Made by a program: the position numbers and the translations under genes. Positions 33,920 to 41,868 of a stretch of 64,000 bases of DNA are shown here, one piece after another. The DNA is from Bacillota bacterium. GTDB taxonomy: Bacteria; Bacillota; Clostridia; Christensenellales; Aristaeellaceae. The notes under the pieces are model-generated. The model did no database searches and was not told where the DNA came from. It was given only the letters and a program-made list of their open reading frames with translations. The stretch spans positions 10,242 to 74,241 of the forward strand of contig JAEYRW010000104.1 in the NCBI GenBank assembly GCA_023435435.1, read 5' to 3'. Numbering within the stretch: position 1 is the stretch's first letter; each line of letters opens with the position of its first letter.

Positions 33920-34758
33920 CCGATGATCTCCCGCAAGAAGTCCACGGCCTTCTGAATGTCGGCGGCGGGATCGTGCCCCACCTCGCGCTCGATGGTCAAA
34001 AAGCCCTTGTACCCCACGTCGGTCAGCGCCTGAAGATATGCCCTGAACGGCACGCTGCCCTCGCCCAGGGGCAGCTCCTCGTAGGCCGGGTCCGCGCCCG
34101 GATCGCCGTTGACGAGGCCGTAAATCACCTCGGGATCGCGGTCCAGAAGCTTCACGCCGTCCTTGGCGTGGGTATGCACGATGTAATCCTTGAGGGTATG
34201 TACCGCCGCCACCGGGTCGTCCCCCGTCACCATGGCAAGATTCGCCGGGTCGAGGTTCACCGCCACGCCGGTCGAATGCAGGGAATCGAGGAATGTCTTG
34301 AGCGTCGCGGCCGTTTCGGGTCCGGTTTCGATGGCAAAGTGGGCGTCAAGGCTGTCGGCGTACCGGGCGAGCTGACCGCACGCGTCCTGCATGATCTTGA
34401 ACCGCGCATGCGCCGGATCGGCGGGCGTCACGCCGATGTGCGTGGTGACGATGTTGGTGCCGAGCTCCTTGGCGAGATCGAGGATGCGCTTTGAGCGCTC
34501 GATGAGCGCCGGATTGAGATCCGCGTTTCCGAAGCCGCGGCCCAAATCGCCGCACAGCGCCGAAATAACGAGGCCTTTGTCGGCAACCATCCGCTTGAAG
34601 TCGCGCCTTTTTGGGCCTACCAGTTCCTCGGGCGACATCTCGCCCTTGGTGGCGTACACTTGCACGCCCTTCGCGCCCAACTCCGCCGCCATCCGGAGCG
34701 CCTCCGGCATGGGTTTTCTGAACGAGTCCGCAATGACACCGATTGGGAAATTGTACAT
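33916..34758 (-). CDS. Sugar phosphate isomerase/epimerase (xylose isomerase-like TIM barrel)
   Basis: 280 residues; ATG behind AAGGAGGGG. The AP-endonuclease-2/xylose isomerase fold is indicated by VTTHIGV, FAIETGPET (metal Glu), NLDPANLAM (Asp), YIVHTHAKDG (His) and FLTIEREVG (Glu), the four-ligand metal site of this superfamily. Substrate unknown. It begins one base after the tetR stop and overlaps the P-loop kinase gene, so the three are one transcript; the regulator may sense its substrate. Confidence 0.85.
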   Translation of the reverse strand: MYNFPIGVIADSFRKPMPEALRMAAELGAKGVQVYATKGEMSPEELVGPKRRDFKRMVADKGLVISALCGDLGRGFGNADLNPALIERSKRILDLAKELGTNIVTTHIGVTPADPAHARFKIMQDACGQLARYADSLDAHFAIETGPETAATLKTFLDSLHSTGVAVNLDPANLAMVTGDDPVAAVHTLKDYIVHTHAKDGVKLLDRDPEVIYGLVNGDPGADPAYEELPLGEGSVPFRAYLQALTDVGYKGFLTIEREVGHDPAADIQKAVDFLREIIG

Positions 34759-34759
34759 G

Positions 34760-35311
34760 CTACCCCTCCTTGTCGTACCCGCCGAGCCCCTCCAGCACGA
34801 GTTTTTCCAGCTCGGCGGCCATTTCTTCCGCCGTGCGGCGAAAGCCGCCCGTCGCCCAGGCCACCAGCACGGAGGCCGCGCCGCTGGCAATGAACAAATA
34901 AATGACCTCTGCCCGCTCGCCTTCGATGCCCATGGCGCTCAGTTCGCGCAGCATGTCCGGCTTCCACACCTCGCACACGCGGAACAGAAAACCGATGTTG
35001 TCCACCGAGCGGATGATGATGGACAAAAGCTCCCGATAGGAATAAAACACGTCGCACAGCTGGCCGATGAGCGAAACGATGTCGTCAAAATCCCCCTTGG
35101 AAGCCTTTACCTCATCATACATCTCCTCCTTGATGCTGTCAAGAAGGTCCTGCGGACTGGCATAATGAACGTAGAAGGTTGAGCGGTTGATGTCCGCACC
35201 CTCACAGATTTCCTTGACCGCAATCTTTTCGATGGGCTTTTCCTTCATGATGGAAATCAGGCTGTCCCGAAGCACCATCTTCGTGTACTTCACCCTTCTG
35301 TCCTGCTTCAT
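34760..35311 (-). CDS. TetR/AcrR family transcriptional regulator
   Basis: 183 residues from the ATG of MKQDRRVKYTKMVLRDSLIS (GGAGGCGAGG upstream). The N-terminal HTH is clear: KEKPIEKIAVKEICEGADINRSTFYVHYAS with the usual STFYxHY recognition helix (quoted in two parts across residues 24-52). The C-terminal ligand domain is of the common clostridial type. It is divergent from a MATE exporter with overlapping promoters and is followed by a sugar isomerase gene, so both sides are candidate targets. Confidence 0.9.
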   Translation of the reverse strand: MKQDRRVKYTKMVLRDSLISIMKEKPIEKIAVKEICEGADINRSTFYVHYASPQDLLDSIKEEMYDEVKASKGDFDDIVSLIGQLCDVFYSYRELLSIIIRSVDNIGFLFRVCEVWKPDMLRELSAMGIEGERAEVIYLFIASGAASVLVAWATGGFRRTAEEMAAELEKLVLEGLGGYDKEG

Positions 35312-35403
35312 CCTCGCCTCCGTAAATTTACAGATCCGCATGTCGGGCACACGTCATTTAGAATCCATATGTCTTTTTTATTACATTTGCCTTTTATCAG
35401 TCG

Positions 35404-35432
35404 GTTGTATTTCCGACACGGGCATTCTATCA
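35404..35432 (+). promoter_or_regulatory. Promoter of the MATE gene
   Basis: TTGTAT (35404-35409), 17-bp spacer, TATCAT (35427-35432), 38 bp before the ATG. Its -10 overlaps that of the opposing tetR promoter. Confidence 0.65.
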
Positions 35433-35451
35433 TACAGATGTCTAAAATGCA
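35423..35451 (-). promoter_or_regulatory. Promoter of the tetR operon
   Basis: Minus strand TTGCAT (35451-35446), 17-bp spacer, TAGAAT (35428-35423). It faces the MATE promoter, so polymerases at the two sites would exclude each other. The leader to tetR is about 105 nt. Confidence 0.6.
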
Positions 35452-35470
35452 ACACCCGAAGGAGAATAAA

Positions 35471-36832
35471 ATGAACGGACACGCACTTCTCTCGGACGCG
35501 CCCGTAAAGCGCGCGGTGGCGCGCCTGGCCATTCCGTCGGTTCTGAGCGCGATCCTGTCCATCGCCTACAACCTGACGGACACATATTTCGTGGCGCTTT
35601 TGCGCGACACGGCGCAGTTGGCGGCGGTCTCAATTTCGATGCCGGCGATGATGCTGCTCTCGGCCGCGGTCGGCCTCATTTCTTCCGGCGCGCCCTCCCT
35701 CATTTCGCTGCTGGCGGGAGCGGGCAGGGTGAAGGACGCCGCGCACGTACGCTCGTTTTGCGTGTACGGCTCGCTCCTCATCGGCCTCGTCGCGACGCCC
35801 CTCGCCCTCCTTTTGGTCCGTCCCTTCCTCTTCATGCTGGGCGCGCGGGGCGATGTTCTTTTCTATGCCGCGCGCTATGCGGGCATCGTGGCGGCCTTTT
35901 CCGCCGTTGGCGGCACGCAGGGCGCCATGCAGGGCATCCTCAAGGCGGATGGACGCGCGGCGGAGGCGGGAATTGGAAGCGCATTGGGCATCCTCGCCAA
36001 CGCGGCACTCGATCCCCTGTTCATTTTCCAATTCAAAATGGGCGTCGGCGGCGCGGCGCTGGCGACGGGTCTGGGCGGGCTGATTTCCCTTTGCTATTTT
36101 GCCGTCCGCCTGCGCGGCACGATTCCCCTGCGGGCAATCAATCCGGGCAAAGCCCTCGCCCGGCGCTCGATCGCGCTGGGGCTTTCGGGAACGCTCTCCA
36201 ATGTGCTCACCGCGCTCACGATCGGCGTCTCGCTCCTCTTCGCGGCGGACTACGGCGACGCGCTCATCGCGGCCATCTCCGTGGCCTCCAAGGTCTACGC
36301 CATCTCCATCACCCTGGCCGCGGCGCTGGCGTTCAGCCTTCAGCCCTTCGTGGGCTACAACTTTGCCGCCGAAAAGCGCGGACGCATGCGGCGGGGCATC
36401 GCCCTTTCCCTGGGCGTCGGCACCGCCGTCTGCCTCGCCTCGGCCGTGGCATACCTTTTCTTGGGGGACGCATTCATGCGCGCGTTTTCGGACGATCCGG
36501 CGATCATCCGTTCCGGCGCCCGGATGATGCGCTTTTTCGCCATCGGCGTGCCCTTCGCCTCCCTTGAAATGACCGCGGTGATGTACCTCTCCGCGACCGG
36601 TCAGGCGGGGCGCTCCATCGTTGCGGGGTTGGGCCGTCAGCTTGTTCTGTTCTTCCCGGCGCTGTTTCTCCTGCGGGCGCTTTTGGGCCTCGACGGACTC
36701 ATGCTCGCCTATCCGGCAACGGATGTCGCCGCGGCCGCATTGGGCGCGGGACTGTGCCTCCTGCGCGCGCCCGGCGGCGCACAATTGAAAAGGCCCCCGC
36801 GGGGGGGCCTGCCGGTCATCGAAAGAACCTGA
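35471..36832 (+). CDS. MATE family multidrug/metabolite exporter
   Basis: 453 residues from the ATG of MNGHALLSDAPVKRAVARLA, behind AAGGAGAA. Twelve hydrophobic helices and the MATE N-terminal pattern (AIPSVLSAILSIAYNLTDTY) mark an ion-coupled exporter. Substrate unknown; regulation by the divergent TetR protein is likely. The last 17 bp overlap the convergent zinc-ribbon gene, and the terminator of that gene lies inside this coding region (36786-36810). Confidence 0.9.
   Translation: MNGHALLSDAPVKRAVARLAIPSVLSAILSIAYNLTDTYFVALLRDTAQLAAVSISMPAMMLLSAAVGLISSGAPSLISLLAGAGRVKDAAHVRSFCVYGSLLIGLVATPLALLLVRPFLFMLGARGDVLFYAARYAGIVAAFSAVGGTQGAMQGILKADGRAAEAGIGSALGILANAALDPLFIFQFKMGVGGAALATGLGGLISLCYFAVRLRGTIPLRAINPGKALARRSIALGLSGTLSNVLTALTIGVSLLFAADYGDALIAAISVASKVYAISITLAAALAFSLQPFVGYNFAAEKRGRMRRGIALSLGVGTAVCLASAVAYLFLGDAFMRAFSDDPAIIRSGARMMRFFAIGVPFASLEMTAVMYLSATGQAGRSIVAGLGRQLVLFFPALFLLRALLGLDGLMLAYPATDVAAAALGAGLCLLRAPGGAQLKRPPRGGLPVIERT
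36786..36810 (-). terminator. Terminator of the LCP/zinc-ribbon operon, inside the MATE gene
   Basis: Minus strand AGGCCCCC/GGGGGCCT stem followed by TTTTCA. It lies just past the stop of the minus-strand zinc-ribbon gene and within the last 15 codons of the MATE gene. Confidence 0.75.
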
Positions 36833-37022
36833 AGTATATTACGATTGCCACAACGATCCATAGGACAATCGAGATGGGACGTCTGATGCGCTTGATCTGC
36901 TCGTCCGTGAGCGACCCGAGCCGGGGCCGGATCTTCTTTCCGCACTTGGGGCAGATTTCGCTTCCCTCGGGAATCCGCTCCTGGCAGGAAGGGCACGTCA
37001 TGGTCGGGCGTCCGTCGTTCAT
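36816..37022 (-). CDS. Zinc-ribbon protein with one C-terminal membrane helix
   Basis: 68 residues. MTCPSCQERIPEGSEICPKCGK has two CxxC knuckles of a double zinc ribbon; residues about 49-64 (PISIVLWIVVAIVIYF) form a single membrane helix. GGGAGG precedes the ATG. It lies 15 bp downstream of the LCP gene and is likely co-transcribed. Function unknown. Confidence 0.85.
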   Translation of the reverse strand: MNDGRPTMTCPSCQERIPEGSEICPKCGKKIRPRLGSLTDEQIKRIRRPISIVLWIVVAIVIYFRFFR

Positions 37023-37037
37023 CGCTTTCGCCTCCCG

Positions 37038-38255
37038 TCACTGATAGATGAAGTTGTACAGCTCGTTGGTGTTGGTCTGCAAATCCGTGTCGTAGAGCAT
37101 GGACTGTTCGTTGCGCGTCTCCTGCTTGTAGGAGTTGTTGACCGGCAGCCGGAACTGCTCGATGGACTCGAGGTCCGCCTTCATTACGGTGGTCGCGACG
37201 GCGAGCAGCTTGTCCATGCTCAGGTTCGTGCGCACATAGCCGAACAGGTCCGTCGCGAGCCCCATGACTTCCAGCATGTTCTTGGTCTTGACCTTGTCCA
37301 GAAGCGCGATGAGCACCGTCCTCTGCCGCTCCGCGCGGGAGAAGTCGCTGTCGATCTTTCGGATGCGGGCGTAGGCAAGCACCTGGCGTCCGTTGAGGTG
37401 GGTATTCTCGCCGAAGGTTTCGAGCCAGACGTTGGTCGCCTCAAGCTCCGATTCGTCGATGCCCGCCTTATAGGCAAGCTTCGCCTGCTGGAGCGCGTTT
37501 TTGTTGATCTGTTCCATTTCCGCCTCGGTGATGGTGATGTCGACGCCGCCGAGCTTCTCCGCAATGATGGAGAAGGAGGTAAAGTCCACCATGGCATAAT
37601 ACTGGATGTTCATGCCGAACAGCTCGTTGACCGTCTTCATGGCCAGCTCCGGGCCGCCGAAATAGTTGGCCGCGTTGATCCGGTAGGTGCCGTTGTACTT
37701 CCCGATGTCTGTAAAATCCACCGCCATGTCGCGCATGATGGAGGTGAGTTTGACCTCGCCGGTGGCGGTGTTCACCGAACAGATGATCATGGTGTCCGTG
37801 CGCGAGGATTCGTCCAGCGAGCGCGCGTCGCTCCCGAGGAGCAGTATGTTGAGCCAATTCTCGTCGAGACCCGATGTAATGTTCAGATCCTCGACGTTCA
37901 CCATCTCGTCCTCGGTCAGGCCCGCGATGACCGCGTCCTGATCGCCCAACCGTTCCGCAAGGGAACCCTCCTCGGTGGTCGCCGGTGTTTCGGTTGCGTC
38001 AGAAGGCTGATCCGTCGCGGAAAGAAGCGCGTTAGCCGGCGTCGGGGTCGGCTCGACCTTCGCGCCGTCGCTTTTGTTGTTGAGTACGCCAACCAAAACG
38101 CCCGAGCCGATGGCAATGAGCGCAACGATGGAAAGAAATATGTAAAAGCGGCCGGCCACGCGCGTACGCCTTTTCCGCTGCGGCGGACGCGCGCCGTTCT
38201 GCCTCTGGTCCCCCCGCGGGGCGCCGGGTTGAGATGGCCGTCTGCGATCTGACAT
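37038..38255 (-). CDS. LytR-CpsA-Psr (LCP) family glycopolymer transferase
   Basis: 405 residues from the ATG behind AGGGGGA. A basic cytosolic N-terminus is followed by one membrane helix (about 35-57) and a Thr/Pro/Ala linker. The extracellular LCP domain begins at NILLLGSDARSLDESSRTDT and includes LTSIMRDM and YARIRKIDSDFSRAERQR, the polyprenyl-phosphate-binding Arg/Asp set. LCP enzymes attach wall teichoic acids or capsule to peptidoglycan. The wecB/wecC sugar genes 5 kb away may supply such a polymer, an inference. Confidence 0.93.
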   Translation of the reverse strand: MSDRRRPSQPGAPRGDQRQNGARPPQRKRRTRVAGRFYIFLSIVALIAIGSGVLVGVLNNKSDGAKVEPTPTPANALLSATDQPSDATETPATTEEGSLAERLGDQDAVIAGLTEDEMVNVEDLNITSGLDENWLNILLLGSDARSLDESSRTDTMIICSVNTATGEVKLTSIMRDMAVDFTDIGKYNGTYRINAANYFGGPELAMKTVNELFGMNIQYYAMVDFTSFSIIAEKLGGVDITITEAEMEQINKNALQQAKLAYKAGIDESELEATNVWLETFGENTHLNGRQVLAYARIRKIDSDFSRAERQRTVLIALLDKVKTKNMLEVMGLATDLFGYVRTNLSMDKLLAVATTVMKADLESIEQFRLPVNNSYKQETRNEQSMLYDTDLQTNTNELYNFIYQ

Positions 38256-38292
38256 AACTGATCCCCCTGTGATGTGAGATGCCATATGGAAA

Positions 38293-38321
38293 ATTATAAC
38301 CCGCCAGGCGTCATAAATCAA
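38293..38321 (-). promoter_or_regulatory. Promoter of the LCP gene
   Basis: Minus strand TTGATT (38321-38316), 17-bp spacer, TATAAT (38298-38293). It begins a few bases after the terminator of the tldD-pmbA operon. Confidence 0.8.
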
Positions 38322-38326
38322 GGCAC

Positions 38327-38358
38327 AAAAATGAGGCGGGCGCGCAGTGCCCCCGCCC
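38327..38358 (-). terminator. Terminator of the MFS-LytTR-tldD-pmbA operon
   Basis: Minus strand GGCGGG ... CCCGCC stem with partial inner pairing, followed by TCATTTTTG. Confidence 0.7.
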
Positions 38359-38364
38359 CCTTGC

Positions 38365-39717
38365 CTATTTGCCCGCCACGGAAAGCTTCTTTACGAGCAC
38401 GGAAGGACTGGCATAGTTGCTGTTGGAGGCGGAGCCAAACCTGAGATCGCTCCCCACGCGGATGATGTCCTTCAAAAGCTGGTAGAAGTTACCGGCCACC
38501 GTAATCTGCCGGACAGCCTCCCCGCGGACGCCGTTTTTCACCAGATACCCCCGGGCGCTCAAGGAAAAGTCGCCGCTGATCTCGTTGGCGCCGGAATGAA
38601 GGCCCTGAACGCCCGTAATGAGCAGTCCCTCGCCCATCTCCGCAAGGAGCGCGTCCAGAACCTTTTCGCCCGGCGCGATGTAGAAATTGCTGGGCGAGAC
38701 GCCCACCGGGGACGAATAGGAGGCGCGGGACGCGTTGGCCGTGGTCTTGACGCCCTGCTTGTTCGCGGTCATCATGTTGTGCATGAGGGTCGTCAGCACG
38801 CCCGCACGCACGATTTCCTTTTTGTAGGTGGGCACGCCTTCGCCGTCGAAGGGCATGGAGCCCGCGGCCTTTGCCCTGTGCGGGTCGTCCACGATGGTCA
38901 CGCAGTCGGCGGCAATGACCTCGCCTTCGCGGCCCTTCAAGAGGGACATGCCCTTCTGGGCGCTGTCGGCGGAAAAAATGCCGGAGAACTTCCAGAGAAT
39001 GCTCGTCATGGCGTCCCAGCGCAGCACGACGGGGCACGCGCCGGAAGCGGGTTTTTCCCAATGCAGCCCGTCCGTGGCCTCCGAGACAGCCTCCGCGATC
39101 ATTTCATCCACATCGTATTCGGCGGGGTCGGCGGTCAAAAACAGCTTGAAGGCATTGCTGACCTCGCCGTCTTCCTTCGCCACCGGCGCGAGGTAGCCGC
39201 CCATAATGTTGGCCTCATAGGACGCGTCGAGTCCCTTGGTGTTGGCGATGACGACCTTGCGGGATTCGGAAAATACGCCGCAGTTTTCCACCTGCTCGAT
39301 GCGGCTGTCCAGCGCCAGCGCCTTTGTCTCCATGTCCCGGGCGAGCTTGAGCTTCTCCGCCGCGGTTAGGTCCGCCACCGCCCGGCTGAAAATGTCGAGC
39401 TTTTCATACGCGGCCCCGCCCCCGAACAGGAATTGCCGGTCCTCGCTCCCGATGAGCTCCGCGTTGGTCTTCGCGGCGTCGGTGAGCATTTCGATGGACT
39501 CGTCGTCCAGCGCCTGGGTGGAGGCATATCCCATCTTTCCGTTCACCAGCGCGCGAAAGCCGAGCCCCGCGCCGTCCGAAACGGAATAGTCCACGATTTC
39601 GCCCTTGAACACCGACGCGGAAAAGCTCGATCCGCTTTCAAAGTAGACCTCGCACGCGTCCAGCCCCTTTTCGGCCGCCCGCGCGAACAGTTTATTGATG
39701 AATTCTCGCGTTTCCAT
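38365..39717 (-). CDS. pmbA: TldE/PmbA family metalloprotease subunit
   Basis: 450 residues. TldD/TldE form a heterodimeric protease; only TldD holds the metal. This protein has the TldE plan (ARAAEKGLDACEVYFESGSS, then the FSASVFKGEIVDYS barrel) and lacks an HExxxH motif. Known targets are modified peptides such as microcin B17 and the antitoxin CcdA. It starts directly after the tldD stop. No precursor peptide gene was found nearby. Confidence 0.93.
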   Translation of the reverse strand: METREFINKLFARAAEKGLDACEVYFESGSSFSASVFKGEIVDYSVSDGAGLGFRALVNGKMGYASTQALDDESIEMLTDAAKTNAELIGSEDRQFLFGGGAAYEKLDIFSRAVADLTAAEKLKLARDMETKALALDSRIEQVENCGVFSESRKVVIANTKGLDASYEANIMGGYLAPVAKEDGEVSNAFKLFLTADPAEYDVDEMIAEAVSEATDGLHWEKPASGACPVVLRWDAMTSILWKFSGIFSADSAQKGMSLLKGREGEVIAADCVTIVDDPHRAKAAGSMPFDGEGVPTYKKEIVRAGVLTTLMHNMMTANKQGVKTTANASRASYSSPVGVSPSNFYIAPGEKVLDALLAEMGEGLLITGVQGLHSGANEISGDFSLSARGYLVKNGVRGEAVRQITVAGNFYQLLKDIIRVGSDLRFGSASNSNYASPSVLVKKLSVAGK

Positions 39718-41100
39718 TTATCTGCCCCCCACCGTCATGCTCGTCACCCGGATCATCGGCTGGCCGACATTCGTCGGCACCGAGCCGCTCATGGAGCCGC
39801 ACATGCCCTGCGCCATCGTCATGTTCCTGCCCACCCGGTCGATTTTTTTGAGGATGTCCGCGCCCCGCCCGATGAGCGTCGCACCGCGCACAGGCCTGTC
39901 GATCCTTCCGTCCTTGACCAGATATCCCTCGTCCACCGCGAAATTGAATTCGCCCGTCACCGGGTTCACCGAACCGCCGCCCATGGACTTGGCGTAGAGT
40001 CCGTCGCCCATGGTGGCGATGATTTCCGCGTCGTCGTGTTCGCCCGCCGCAATGTAGGTGTTGCGCATGCGGGAGGTGGGCGCGAAGGTGTAGTCCTGCC
40101 GCCGGGCGGAGCCGGTGACCGCCATGCCCATGCGCCTGCCGTTCAGCCGGTCAACCATGTAGTTTTTGAGGATGCCGTTTTCGATGAGCACGAGCTTCGT
40201 CGAAGGCGTGCCCTCGTCGTCGACGTTGATGGAGCCCCACTCGTTGGGCATGGTGCCGTCGTCGATGGCGGTGACGATGTCCGTCGCGATCTTTTCGCCC
40301 AGACGCCCCGCGAATTCGGAATTGCCGAACGCCACGGACGTGGCCTCCAGCGAGTGGCCGCACGCCTCGTGGAAAATGACGCCGCCGAAGCCGCCGTCGA
40401 TGACCACCGGCATCACCCCCGCCGGGCACATGTCCGCGTGCAGCATCAGAACCGCCTGCTCGGCTGCCTGCCTGCCCACCGCTTCGGGATCGACGCGGGT
40501 GCCGAACAGCTCGAAGCCCATCATCGCGCCGGGGCCGACGTGACCCGTCTGGTTTTCGCCGCCGCTGGCCGCCACCGCGAAGGCCGCGAGCCTGGTGTAT
40601 ACCCGCCGGTCGGTGACAAAGCGCCCCTCGCTGTTGGCGATGAGCACGGAGCTGTCCCAGTCGATGAGATTCGCGCGCACCTGCCGGATCTCGGGGGACA
40701 CGGCGGAAGCCGCCCCATGCACGTCCTCCAGGATCTTCGCCCGCCGCCTGCCCGCCACGTACATGGGCAGCTCCTTGACGGCATGGATGTTTGCGGCAAT
40801 CTCTCCGCCCAAACGCACGTCGCGCATCTCGTTCCCCGTGCCGACCGCGTCCGCCGCCTTGCGCGCGCAGGAGAGAAGGCCCGAAAGCGACACGTCGTTT
40901 GTATAGACGTAGACGCTGTTCAGTCCCTTATACACCCGAATGCCCGCGCCGTAGAGCCTGCCGGTGACGGCGTTCTCGATGGAGCCGTCCACGAGCTGAA
41001 GGGACTCGCGCACGTTGTCCTGAAAAAAGAGCTCGGAAAAGTCGCCCCCCGTTTTCAGCGCCTCGGAAAGCGCCCTTTCGATGTCCGGTCGATTGATCAT
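39718..41100 (-). CDS. tldD: TldD family metalloprotease subunit
   Basis: 460 residues. The metal-binding HEACGH (HExxxH) is at about residue 245, followed by the SxAFGxxxFAGRLGE block and the conserved MRNTYI. It is the catalytic partner of PmbA/TldE, whose gene starts at the next base. The protease cleaves unstructured or modified peptides threaded through the barrel. Its place downstream of an MFS exporter and a LytTR regulator suggests a peptide-related task here. Confidence 0.95.
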   Translation of the reverse strand: MINRPDIERALSEALKTGGDFSELFFQDNVRESLQLVDGSIENAVTGRLYGAGIRVYKGLNSVYVYTNDVSLSGLLSCARKAADAVGTGNEMRDVRLGGEIAANIHAVKELPMYVAGRRRAKILEDVHGAASAVSPEIRQVRANLIDWDSSVLIANSEGRFVTDRRVYTRLAAFAVAASGGENQTGHVGPGAMMGFELFGTRVDPEAVGRQAAEQAVLMLHADMCPAGVMPVVIDGGFGGVIFHEACGHSLEATSVAFGNSEFAGRLGEKIATDIVTAIDDGTMPNEWGSINVDDEGTPSTKLVLIENGILKNYMVDRLNGRRMGMAVTGSARRQDYTFAPTSRMRNTYIAAGEHDDAEIIATMGDGLYAKSMGGGSVNPVTGEFNFAVDEGYLVKDGRIDRPVRGATLIGRGADILKKIDRVGRNMTMAQGMCGSMSGSVPTNVGQPMIRVTSMTVGGR

Positions 41101-41111
41101 ATCGCACCTCT

Positions 41112-41855
41112 TCAGATAAACATTTTTTGCATGAGCTCGTATCTTTCGTGGGTAATGAGCGCGTCGAGCTTGGTTCCGCGCAGCTTGATGATGTAAGTCC
41201 AGCGCCCGTACGGCGAGACGGACTCGACGTGGGCGAGGCTCACGATGTAGGATTTGTGGGTTCTTAAAAATAAATCCGCGGGCAGCCGCTCCTCAAATTC
41301 GGTAAGCGTGTCCCCCGTCACATACTTCTGGCCGTCGTCGGTGTAGACGACGGTGGCGCGGTCCTCGCGCTGAATGAGCAGAATCGATTTGAGGTCCAGA
41401 AAGCTTACGCCGTCCCGGTGCTTGAGCATGAGCCGGTTGGTGGCGGCGCCGGAGGCCACGCTCACCTTCTTTTCCTCCAGCTGACCCGAGAGCCTGTCCC
41501 GGATGCGGGAAAGCGTTTGAAGGGCACGCTCGGCCTTGAAGGGCTTGACGAGATAATCGAACGCGTAGACCTCAAAGGCGTTTTTCATGTACTCCTCGTG
41601 GGCGGTACAGAACACCATGATGGCGCGCGGGTCCCTGTCCTGAATGGCGCGGGCGCACTCGATGCCGCTCATGCCCGGCATCTCCACGTCCATGAGCAGC
41701 ACGTCCGGGCGGCTTTCCTCGTAGAGCCTGAGAAGCTCGTTTCCGTCCGTTGCCTCGCCGCAGAGTGTGTAGCCCTCCGCGTGCTCGACGATTTTTTTCA
41801 TGACCAACCGCATGCCCGCGTCGTCGTCCGCGGTTAGAATCCGTATGTCCCGCAT
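41112..41855 (-). CDS. LytTR-type response regulator
   Basis: 247 residues from the ATG behind GGGGAGGG. The receiver domain has ADDD, the phosphoacceptor Asp in LLMDVEMPG, the switch Thr in FCTAHEE and Lys in YLVKPFK. The LytTR DNA-binding domain starts near residue 140 (NRLMLKHRDGVSFLDLKS) and contains FLRTHKSYIV. Such regulators often control peptide signalling or autolysis genes and pair with a HATPase sensor; no histidine kinase gene is adjacent. It is 13 bp after the MFS gene and 11 bp before tldD. Confidence 0.93.
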   Translation of the reverse strand: MRDIRILTADDDAGMRLVMKKIVEHAEGYTLCGEATDGNELLRLYEESRPDVLLMDVEMPGMSGIECARAIQDRDPRAIMVFCTAHEEYMKNAFEVYAFDYLVKPFKAERALQTLSRIRDRLSGQLEEKKVSVASGAATNRLMLKHRDGVSFLDLKSILLIQREDRATVVYTDDGQKYVTGDTLTEFEERLPADLFLRTHKSYIVSLAHVESVSPYGRWTYIIKLRGTKLDALITHERYELMQKMFI

Positions 41856-41868
41856 TTTCCCTCCCCGG

